Shown one piece after another: positions 1 to 5,825 of a stretch of 6,774 nt of DNA. The first letter of the stretch is position 1. Each line of letters starts with the position of its first letter. The translations under genes and the position numbers were made by a program. The notes beneath the pieces are model-generated. The model saw only the letters and a list, made by a program, of their open reading frames with translations. It searched no databases and was not told the DNA's origin. This DNA is from an uncultured Blautia sp. (GTDB lineage: Bacteria; Bacillota; Clostridia; Lachnospirales; Lachnospiraceae), in NCBI GenBank assembly GCA_900765525.1, contig CAAFRY010000006.1, positions 1-6,774 of the forward strand. Reading direction: 5' to 3'.

Positions 1-997
1 ATGGTCTCTCTCCCTTATTTTCTTCCCAAGACTCCTCTGAAAATCCTTCTTCTCCCAACACCTTCAAAAAAAGCTCCGGGGGACTGGCTGTCACTGTCTT
101 CCCGGAAAGTCCCTGAAGGCATCCCTCCTCTTTTTGGAAACAAAGCTTCCAGGCATGAAGAAGCTGGGTTTCTGCCCCGTATTTTTCCCGGTAGTATCCG
201 TTGCATTTTTTCTCCCCGTATTTCCAGTCCCCAATCACCGGATGTCCCATAGATGCCAGATGTGCCCTTATCTGGTGAGAGCGGCCGGTTAGGAGCTGTA
301 CCTCCAATAAGGTATCTCCCCTTCCTGATACCTCCAAAGGTCTATATTTTGTCTCAATAGGCTGGCTGTCCGGCTTCCGGACAGAAGAGATTGTTACCCG
401 GTTGGTTTTCTCATCCTTTGCCAGAAATCCCTTACAGTGACAGGGCTTATCCACCCTTCCTTTTACCAGGGCCAGGTAATATTTTTTCATACTCCTCTCC
501 CGGAACCGCCGGGACAGCTCCTGAAGACCCTGGATACTTTTTCCCGCTGCCACCAGCCCACTGGTATTCCTATCCAGACGGTTGCAGATACCGGGACGAA
601 AGCCCTGGAAGGTCTGTTCTGTCTCCTCCTCCATCAGGTATCCTGTAATATACTCTACCAGAGACACATCATCCTTAGCCGCCTTCTGAGACAGCATACC
701 CACAGGTTTATTCACAAACAATACCTGTTCATCCTCATAGACAATATCCAGGTTTCCTCTTGCTCCCCTGAGCTCCTCTCCCCGGAATTTCTCTATGGTT
801 TCCCGGGCCAGAAACAGCCGGATTTCATCTCCTGCCCTGAGAATTTCCATGCCCTGGGCTTTTTTACCGTTTAAGGTAATATTTTTCTTTCTCAGCATTT
901 TATAAAGAAAGCTTTTGGGGGCCTCTTTTAAATATTTTCCCAGATACTTATCCAGGCGCTGCCCCTCCTGCTTCTCTTTTATGACCAATTGTTCCAT
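1..997 (-). CDS. RluA-family rRNA pseudouridine synthase (3' end beyond window)
   Basis: This enzyme isomerises uridine to pseudouridine in RNA, most likely 23S rRNA, in the cytoplasm. The frame reads without a stop from ATG at 997 to the left edge (332 codons visible), so the C-terminus is missing, probably by only a few residues given usual family lengths near 300-330. An S4-like RNA-binding segment occupies roughly residues 12-60 (QRLDKYLGKYL, then a NITLNGKKA-type turn). The catalytic core starts near residue 84 (LDIVYEDEQVLFVNKPVG). The active-site motif is NRLDRNTSGLV at 139-149, with Asp142 as the expected catalytic residue. A second signature, LLTGRSHQIRAHLASMGHP, lies at 235-253. The start is fixed by AGGAG five bases upstream, which overlaps the stop of the preceding membrane-protein gene, suggesting co-translation. 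Asn replaces the His often seen before RLD. The exact target uridine (RluC-, RluD- or RluA-type) cannot be assigned. Family call is secure. Confidence 0.93.
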   Translation of the reverse strand, partial: MEQLVIKEKQEGQRLDKYLGKYLKEAPKSFLYKMLRKKNITLNGKKAQGMEILRAGDEIRLFLARETIEKFRGEELRGARGNLDIVYEDEQVLFVNKPVGMLSQKAAKDDVSLVEYITGYLMEEETEQTFQGFRPGICNRLDRNTSGLVAAGKSIQGLQELSRRFRERSMKKYYLALVKGRVDKPCHCKGFLAKDEKTNRVTISSVRKPDSQPIETKYRPLEVSGRGDTLLEVQLLTGRSHQIRAHLASMGHPVIGDWKYGEKKCNGYYREKYGAETQLLHAWKLCFQKEEGCLQGLSGKTVTASPPELFLKVLGEEGFSEESWEENKGERP

Positions 998-1002
998 TTT
1001 AT

Positions 1003-1007
1003 CTCCT
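1003..1007 (-). promoter_or_regulatory. Ribosome binding site of the RluA-like gene
   Basis: Read on the minus strand this is AGGAG, followed by a five-base spacer (ATAAA) and the ATG at 997. It overlaps the TAG stop of the upstream membrane-protein gene (1008-1006), so a ribosome finishing that gene sits directly on this site. This fixes the start of the RluA-like gene. Confidence 0.75.
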
Positions 1008-1623
1008 AAAGGGAAATTGCGTAAATCACCCTCATTATTTTCTCATTTCTGGTAAGGTTTGGCTCGTCCGGGTCAGGATGGAATTTAATATCCTTTTCCA
1101 GAGCTTCCCTGTGTTCCCACATGGAATCCAGACGGGCCGTGTAATCCTGCAGTCTGGTAAATATCTTCACCTTCACATAAAACCCATTCTGCCGCAGAAT
1201 ATCCTGTATGTGCTTTTCCACAAAGGCCACATCGGTTTTTTCCCGGCTGGTATAACCTGCCACCGTGTTTCCCACTACGGACAAAGAGTCCAGAAAGGAC
1301 TGTTTCTCATAAGCGGAAATCACCAGCTCATAAGCGCACACCAGACCGTGGCGGTGCTTTTGGATTTCCTGGTAATCCTCCTGCTTCATAGGCTTTTGCA
1401 GAAACATCATAATCATGCCAACCGCAAACTTACAGGCCGGCAGACAGGCTACCACCGCCACTACGGTAAACATGGTATTTCTGGTACGGTTAATATACAA
1501 CCCGGTAAAAAACACCAAAAGAGGGGCCACAAAGGCCAGCACTGTATAGAGAACTCGCTTTCTTTGCTGTGATTTGATGTACCCGTAATCTCCCTTGCGG
1601 ATTTTTTTCTTTGTTTCCTTCAT
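1006..1623 (-). CDS. Uncharacterised membrane protein with two transmembrane helices
   Basis: I do not recognise this 205-residue protein. The N-terminus is strongly basic (KETKKKIRKG, then QQRKR), followed by a hydrophobic helix at about 24-44 (VLYTVLAFVAPLLVFFTGLY), a short polar turn (NRTRN), and a second helix at about 50-76. Residues 77-205 are hydrophilic with mixed charge and look like a folded domain rather than a linker. By the positive-inside rule both ends should be cytoplasmic, with only the short turn outside; this is inference. No catalytic motif or metal-binding cluster stands out. Its ATG overlaps the stop of the SDR gene as ATGA (1623-1620), and an AGGAG lies 11 bases upstream inside the SDR gene, so translation is probably coupled. 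The downstream RluA-like gene begins 8 bases after its stop. The frame is intact with good start signals, so the gene is real, but its function is unknown. Confidence 0.85.
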   Translation of the reverse strand: MKETKKKIRKGDYGYIKSQQRKRVLYTVLAFVAPLLVFFTGLYINRTRNTMFTVVAVVACLPACKFAVGMIMMFLQKPMKQEDYQEIQKHRHGLVCAYELVISAYEKQSFLDSLSVVGNTVAGYTSREKTDVAFVEKHIQDILRQNGFYVKVKIFTRLQDYTARLDSMWEHREALEKDIKFHPDPDEPNLTRNEKIMRVIYAISL

Positions 1624-2390
1624 GCTTTTGTCTTCTCCTCCACTATCTTCAGCAGCAGACTCTGGATTTTTTGCCCGGTAGCTGCTCCCAAAGCCTTCAT
1701 AGCCAGGCCGTACAGGGAAAGCTCCCTGCCCCTAGCACCGTCTTTCAAAGCCTTTCTTACTACCTTTTCCGGCTTAGCGATAAAAAATTTTTTATAGCCG
1801 GGCATATGCTCCCTGCCTCCCATTTTCTCCAAAAAAGGGGTATCCACAGGCCCCGGGCACACCGCTGTCACCGTAATGCCAAGAGGTCTTACCTCCCGGT
1901 GCAAAGCTCTGGAAAAGCTGAGTACATATGCCTTGGTGGCTGCATAAACCCCAAAACCTGGCTGAGGCAGAAAAGCTGCTCCGCTGGCCAGGCAGAAAAT
2001 CCTGGTATGATTTCTGCAGTAGGGCAGACACATACGGGTAACTGCCGTAAGCGCCGTACAATTCAGTTCTGTCATAGAAACAGCTTCCTCCCCAGAGAGA
2101 GACTCCAGCTTTCTCTGGATACCTGTACCTGCTGCATTTACCAATATCTTGACCAGGGGCCTTTGCTCCTTTAAAAGGGCCTCCAGCCTTTCCCTGTGTT
2201 CCTGTCTGGTAATGTCCAGAGGAAGGATTCGCAGCTTTAAATTTTTCATTTCTCCCCAGAGAGCTTCTAATCCCTGCTCCCTCCTGGCAATGACCCAGAT
2301 TTCATCCAGCCAGGCATAGGCCTGGTCTATCTGCCGGACAAACTCTCTGCCCATGCCGGAAGAAGCTCCGGTAACGATTCCTATTCTCAT
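1620..2390 (-). CDS. Short-chain dehydrogenase/reductase (SDR), NAD(P)-dependent
   Basis: This is a classical SDR oxidoreductase, expected to reduce or oxidise a carbonyl/hydroxyl group with NAD(P)(H) in the cytoplasm. Numbering from ATG at 2390, the 256-residue protein has the Rossmann dinucleotide motif TGASSGMG at 8-15, NAAG at 85-88, Asn110, Ser136, and the active-site YAATK with Tyr149 and Lys153, followed by PGPVDTPF at 179-186. The catalytic tetrad is therefore complete. Length is typical for the family. I chose 2390 because the Rossmann strand begins right after it (MRIGIVTG) and GAGGAGG lies just upstream. An in-frame ATG at 2447 would add 19 mostly polar and basic residues and also has an acceptable AGGA site, so it cannot be excluded. 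The stop overlaps the next gene's start (ATGA). The substrate cannot be predicted; it resembles broadly annotated DltE/YqjQ-like SDRs. Confidence 0.92.
   Translation of the reverse strand: MRIGIVTGASSGMGREFVRQIDQAYAWLDEIWVIARREQGLEALWGEMKNLKLRILPLDITRQEHRERLEALLKEQRPLVKILVNAAGTGIQRKLESLSGEEAVSMTELNCTALTAVTRMCLPYCRNHTRIFCLASGAAFLPQPGFGVYAATKAYVLSFSRALHREVRPLGITVTAVCPGPVDTPFLEKMGGREHMPGYKKFFIAKPEKVVRKALKDGARGRELSLYGLAMKALGAATGQKIQSLLLKIVEEKTKA
1780..1795. repeat. A6T6 perfect palindrome inside the SDR gene
   Basis: The 16 bases form a perfect palindrome with six A followed by six T, and GC pairs extend it with one mismatch. In the coding direction it encodes the Lys-Lys-Phe-Phe of the SDR (residues 200-203 from the 2390 start). 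The SDR frame continues through it undisturbed. It is most simply a by-product of AAA AAA TTT TTT codons and no regulatory role is claimed. Confidence 0.5.
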
Positions 2391-2486
2391 GTTCCTCCTC
2401 TTTCTTGCCTGGGGCTTATGTGTCATCATATCTGTCTCGCCAGACATATCCGCTTCCTGTGTACCTCCCTGCCCGAAGGTATAAAT
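2391..2486 (-). other. Leader region between ygiQ and the SDR gene
   Basis: This is the only sizeable non-overlapping stretch in the window, if the SDR starts at 2390. It contains an alternative in-frame SDR start at 2447 preceded by AGGA, and a weak hairpin (TGTCT, loop GGCG, AGACA, about 2431-2444) that lies immediately after that ATG. There is no T-run after the hairpin, so it is not a recognisable intrinsic terminator. I see no convincing -35/-10 pair. The stretch may be plain untranslated leader, or partly coding if the upstream start is used. Confidence 0.5.
2394..2400 (-). promoter_or_regulatory. Ribosome binding site favouring the SDR start at 2390
   Basis: Read on the minus strand this is GAGGAGG, three bases before ATG at 2390 (five if GAGGA is taken as the core). 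The match to anti-Shine-Dalgarno is strong although the spacing is short. Together with the Rossmann motif beginning right after this ATG, it supports the shorter SDR form over the one starting at 2447. Confidence 0.6.
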
Positions 2487-4454
2487 CTAACCCTTTTTCT
2501 TTTTATGCACATTCCGTATGGTTTTCTTTTTGTCTCTCTGTCCCTGAAAAGTTCCTTTACCCGGCTCCTGCGTTCTGCCCGTTTTCCTTTGACTTCTGTC
2601 TTTCCCTGCCCCTGCTTTGACCGGATTTATGCCTTTTCTCTCTCCCTGTCTTCTGGCCTCTGCTTTTTGCGGACGAATCAGACATTTGGGACCGAAACCG
2701 ATTAAATCTTCTCTGCCTGCTTTTTCAAGAGCTTCCCGTACCAGATTATAATTCTCCGGCTTCCGGTACTGCAGCAGCGCTCTCTGCATGGCCTTCTCAT
2801 GAAAGCTTTGGGGCACATATACCGGCTTACCCGTCCTTGGGTCCACACCAGTATAATACATACAGGTAGACATAGTGGAAGGCGTAGGATAAAAATCCTG
2901 GACCTGTTCCGGCATAAAGCCAATGTCCCGGACATATTCCGCCAGTTTCACTGCCTCCTTCAAGGTAGACCCTGGATGAGAAGACATTAGATAGGGAACT
3001 GCATACTGCTTTTTCCCGTATTTTTCATTGGCTCTCTCAAACCTTCTTAAAAATTCCTCATAAACCCTATGCTCCGGCTTTCCCATATAATACAATACCT
3101 GGTCTGACACATGCTCCGGAGCCACCCGCAGCTGTCCGCTGACATGATACTGAACCAGTTCATTTAGAAACTCCGGTGAAGGGTCTTGATTCACATAATC
3201 AAAACGAATGCCGGAACGGATAAACACCTTCTTAATACCCGGCAAGCTTCTCATTTTTCTCAAAAGAGCCAGATAATCTTCGTGGTCCGCCTCCAGGTTC
3301 TTGCATGGCCTGGGAAACAGACACTGGCGATTGGTGCAGATTCCTTTTGTCATCTGCTTTTTACAGGAGGGATGACGAAAGTCTGCCGTAGGCCCTCCCA
3401 CATCATGGATATAGCCTTTGAAATCCGGTTCCTTTGTATAAGCCCTGGCTTCCCGCAGCATGGACTCATGGCTTCTGGTCTGGACAATCCTTCCCTGATG
3501 GAAGGCCAGTGCGCAGAAATTACAGCCTCCGAAACAGCCTCTGTTGCTGGTGATGCTGAAACGTATCTCTTCAATAGCCGGAATGGTTCCCTGACTTTCA
3601 TACATGGGATGATAAGTACCCACATAGGGCAAATCGTAAATCTCGTCCATTTCCTGCTGGCTCAAAGGCTTGGAGGGAGGATTCTGTACCACAAATCCTC
3701 TGGTTCCATAAGACTCTGCCAGAATCTTACCCTGAAAAGCCTCTGCATTGTCATACTGTATTTTAAAGCTTTCCCCGTAAGCCTCCTTCCTTTCCTGAAG
3801 TTCCTGAAAGGAGGGAAGCACCAGGCAATCCTTAGGAGGTTCCTTGGCTTTGTACACAGTTCCCGGAACAAAGGTAATATGACCGGGAGATATTCCCTTG
3901 TCCAGAGCCTGGGCAATCTGAAGGATACTTCTTTCTCCCATACCATAGGAAATCAAATCTGCCCCGGAGTCCATGAGAACAGAGCGCTTCATACGGTCAG
4001 CCCAATAGTCGTAGTGAGCAAGACGGCGCAGGGAAGCCTCGATTCCTCCCAGAATAACAGGAGTATCCTTATAGGTCTGGCGAATCAGATTGCTGTACAC
4101 GGTAACTGCCCGGTCCGGCCGCAGTCCCATTTTTCCTCCAGGAGAATAAGCGTCTGTTTTTCTGTGCTTTTTTGCCACAGTATAATGATTCACCATGGAA
4201 TCCATGTTTCCCGCAGACACCAGGAAGGCCAGCCTTGGCTCCCCGAAAACAGTAATACTTTCCTTATCCCGCCAATCCGGCTGGGCAATCATGGCTACAC
4301 TGTAGCCTCTGCTCTCCAGCAGCCTGGTGATAATGGCGGCTCCGAAGGAGGGATGGTCCACATAAGCGTCCCCGGATATATAGACAAAATCCGGCTGAAA
4401 GATTCCTCTTTCCTCCATCTCCTGCCGTGTCACAGGCAAAAATTTCTCACTCAT
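2487..4454 (-). CDS. ygiQ: YgiQ-family radical SAM protein
   Basis: A member of the YgiQ family, a large radical SAM group whose reaction is not established. The 655-residue protein starts with the family's N-terminal domain (TRQEMEERGIFQPDFVYISG, residues 9-28, then DAYVDHPSFG). The radical SAM cluster is CFGGCNFC at 307-314, with Cys307, Cys311 and Cys314 expected to bind the [4Fe-4S] cluster. A second group of conserved cysteines follows (Cys364, 373, 378 and 384, in a CTNRQCLFPRPC context). The C-terminal family domain includes APEHVSD near 445 and QDFYPTPSTMSTCMYYTG near 519-536. The last 60 residues (596-655) are a low-complexity tail with 21 Lys/Arg. The start at 4454 is supported by GAGGAG five bases upstream and by the ATGA overlap with the HAD stop; an upstream frame extension to 4496 has no comparable site. 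Family call secure, function unknown. Confidence 0.96.
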   Translation of the reverse strand: MSEKFLPVTRQEMEERGIFQPDFVYISGDAYVDHPSFGAAIITRLLESRGYSVAMIAQPDWRDKESITVFGEPRLAFLVSAGNMDSMVNHYTVAKKHRKTDAYSPGGKMGLRPDRAVTVYSNLIRQTYKDTPVILGGIEASLRRLAHYDYWADRMKRSVLMDSGADLISYGMGERSILQIAQALDKGISPGHITFVPGTVYKAKEPPKDCLVLPSFQELQERKEAYGESFKIQYDNAEAFQGKILAESYGTRGFVVQNPPSKPLSQQEMDEIYDLPYVGTYHPMYESQGTIPAIEEIRFSITSNRGCFGGCNFCALAFHQGRIVQTRSHESMLREARAYTKEPDFKGYIHDVGGPTADFRHPSCKKQMTKGICTNRQCLFPRPCKNLEADHEDYLALLRKMRSLPGIKKVFIRSGIRFDYVNQDPSPEFLNELVQYHVSGQLRVAPEHVSDQVLYYMGKPEHRVYEEFLRRFERANEKYGKKQYAVPYLMSSHPGSTLKEAVKLAEYVRDIGFMPEQVQDFYPTPSTMSTCMYYTGVDPRTGKPVYVPQSFHEKAMQRALLQYRKPENYNLVREALEKAGREDLIGFGPKCLIRPQKAEARRQGERKGINPVKAGAGKDRSQRKTGRTQEPGKGTFQGQRDKKKTIRNVHKKKKG

Positions 4455-5116
4455 AGTTTCTCCTCTAACAGCTCCCGGTAATCCCGGATATACCAATCTG
4501 CCAGTTCTCTTTTCTTCTTTTCCTGCTTTCTGCTGAACGCATCCTCCACAGCGCAGACCTTCATGCCTGCACGCTTTCCTGCTAAAATACCCATAGGTAC
4601 ATCCTCAAAGACCAGGCAGTCCTTAGGAGACACCCCTAATTCCTCTGCAGTTTTCAGATACACATCCGGCGCCGGTTTACTATTTGGCACATCACAGCAA
4701 GTGGTAATACAAGAAAAATACTCTTCTATTTCATGGGCTTTCAGTACCATGGAAATCAGTTGAATACTGTTGCTGGAGCTGATACCCACGGCTATATCCC
4801 TTTTCTTCAATTCCTGTAAAAATTCTCTGGCCCCCGGTTTCAGGGGAACCTGATGGCAGTATTTATATTCTGCCATTTTAACCCATATTTCTTTAATCTC
4901 TTCAATAGACTCTCCCAGATGAAACTGCTCCTTAAAGAACAGAGCTGTTTCTGTAAAGCCCATGCCCTCCAGCTCATCCTGAAAGGCCTCCAAATCCTGG
5001 GGCAGCTGGATTCCCCTCTGTCCCAAAAACTCTATGTCAATGGATTCCCACATCCACATGGAATCCACCAGGGTTCCGTCTAAATCAAATATCACTGCTT
5101 TTATGTTTTTCAGCAT
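4451..5116 (-). CDS. HAD-superfamily phosphatase, beta-phosphoglucomutase-like
   Basis: A cytoplasmic haloacid dehalogenase-type hydrolase, 221 residues, predicted to dephosphorylate a small phosphorylated metabolite via an aspartyl-phosphate intermediate. Motif I is FDLDGTLVDS at 10-19, with Asp11 as nucleophile and Asp13 as general acid/base. A helical cap of the beta-phosphoglucomutase type spans about 20-90. Motif II is GISSSNS at 111-117, motif III the Lys147 of NSKPAPDVY, and motif IV VFEDVPMGI at 169-177 with Glu171 and Asp172 for Mg2+. All motifs are intact and the length is normal. The 5' end overlaps the RsuA gene by 32 bases and a modest GAGG lies 10 bases upstream of the ATG, inside that gene. 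The stop overlaps ygiQ as ATGA. The C-terminus is rich in Lys and Glu (KQEKKKRE). The substrate is not predictable; sugar phosphates or nucleotides are typical for the group. Confidence 0.93.
   Translation of the reverse strand: MLKNIKAVIFDLDGTLVDSMWMWESIDIEFLGQRGIQLPQDLEAFQDELEGMGFTETALFFKEQFHLGESIEEIKEIWVKMAEYKYCHQVPLKPGAREFLQELKKRDIAVGISSSNSIQLISMVLKAHEIEEYFSCITTCCDVPNSKPAPDVYLKTAEELGVSPKDCLVFEDVPMGILAGKRAGMKVCAVEDAFSRKQEKKKRELADWYIRDYRELLEEKL
4460..4465 (-). promoter_or_regulatory. Ribosome binding site of ygiQ
   Basis: GAGGAG on the minus strand, five bases before the ATG at 4454, located inside the last codons of the HAD gene. It selects this start rather than the longer frame beginning at 4496, and fits the ATGA stop/start overlap of translationally coupled genes. 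Confidence 0.75.
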
Positions 5117-5825
5117 GTTCTTTCAACCTCGTTATCTCTTCCTCTGTAAGAGCCCGGTATTCTCCGGGTCTAAGCCTGTCATCTAACGTCAGGCTTCCCA
5201 TGGAAAGCCGTTTTAAATACAATACCTCATTGTCTACAGCCTGAAACATTCGTTTTATCTGATGAAATTTCCCTTCCTGTATGGTAATACAAAGTTCTTT
5301 TCTATCCTGGGAAATCCGGGACAGACGGGCCGGAAGGGTAAGTCTTTCTTCTCCAATATCCACACCTGTCTCCAGTCTTTCTATGTGGCTTTCCTCTACC
5401 GGCTCCTTTAACCGGACAAAATAAGTTTTGTCCACATGCCGCTTGGGGGACAAAAGCCGGTGAGCCAGTTCACCGTCATTTGTAATAAGCAAAAGCCCTT
5501 CTGTGTCCTTGTCCAGCCGCCCCACAGGGAATAAATCTTTTCGCTTCCCGAAGCGGATGAATTCCATAACCGTTTTCTGCCCTCTGTCTTCTGTGGCTGT
5601 AATCACTCCCTGAGGTTTATGCAGCATAAAATATTCATATCTGACATAGGACACTTCTTTTCCCTGAGCTTCCACCTTATCTTCTCCGGGCTCAATTTTA
5701 TATTCAGGACTTTTCATCTTCTGGCCGTTGACCAGAACCTGGCCCTGGCGCAGCAGCTTTTTCACCTCTGACCTGGTTCCCAGTCCCATCTCCGCCAGAT
5801 ATTTGTCCAGTCTCAGCTTTCCCAT
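5085..5825 (-). CDS. rsuA: RsuA-family rRNA pseudouridine synthase
   Basis: Predicted to make a pseudouridine in rRNA, most likely the RsuA-type site in 16S rRNA (U516 in E. coli numbering); the RluB/RluE/RluF relatives act on 23S, so the target is inferred. Numbering from ATG at 5825 (246 residues), an S4 RNA-binding domain covers about 2-59 (LRLDKYLAEMGLGTRSE). The catalytic domain opens with FMLHKPQGVITATED at 66-80. The active-site motif is GRLDKDTEGLLLITNDG at 102-118, with catalytic Asp105. Other family landmarks are LSPKRHVDKTY at 125-135 and EGKFHQIKRMF at 184-194, ending in PGEYRALTEEE. Everything expected is present. A GTG at 5828 directly precedes the ATG; GGAGG lies 8 bases before the ATG and 5 before the GTG. 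I prefer ATG. The stop codon of the upstream methyltransferase overlaps this start. The C-terminus runs 32 bases into the HAD gene. Confidence 0.95.
   Translation of the reverse strand: MGKLRLDKYLAEMGLGTRSEVKKLLRQGQVLVNGQKMKSPEYKIEPGEDKVEAQGKEVSYVRYEYFMLHKPQGVITATEDRGQKTVMEFIRFGKRKDLFPVGRLDKDTEGLLLITNDGELAHRLLSPKRHVDKTYFVRLKEPVEESHIERLETGVDIGEERLTLPARLSRISQDRKELCITIQEGKFHQIKRMFQAVDNEVLYLKRLSMGSLTLDDRLRPGEYRALTEEEITRLKEHAEKHKSSDI

Noticed and set aside
1..252. Plus-strand open frame at the left edge, and a minus-strand 63-codon frame at 15-206
   Set aside because: Both overlap the RluA-like gene in the wrong frame. That gene appears absent as a closed frame only because its stop lies outside the window, not because it is broken.
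391..874. Two plus-strand open frames opposite the RluA-like gene
   Set aside because: The minus strand codes continuously for a complete pseudouridine synthase core here. The plus-strand peptides are Pro/Ser-rich with no motif, typical of shadows.
1780..1795. A6T6 run as a programmed frameshift or operator site
   Set aside because: The SDR frame is continuous on both sides, the run does not fit an X XXY YYZ slippery heptamer in frame, and it is explained by Lys-Lys-Phe-Phe codons.
1611..2174. Plus-strand open frame of 187 codons opposite the SDR gene
   Set aside because: The SDR has all its catalytic motifs in order on the minus strand. The plus-strand product has no recognisable domain.
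2427..2449. Hairpin between ygiQ and the SDR gene as a transcription terminator
   Set aside because: The stem is only five perfect base pairs with a bulged extension and no T-run follows on the minus strand, so it does not meet intrinsic terminator criteria.
3186..4481. Plus-strand open frame of 431 codons antisense to ygiQ
   Set aside because: It lies wholly opposite a conserved radical SAM gene, encodes no recognisable motif, and has the composition expected of an antisense reading of codon-biased sequence.
4455..4496. Longer ygiQ start adding 14 residues
   Set aside because: The extension lies within the HAD coding region and has no comparable ribosome binding site, while the start at 4454 has GAGGAG and an ATGA junction.
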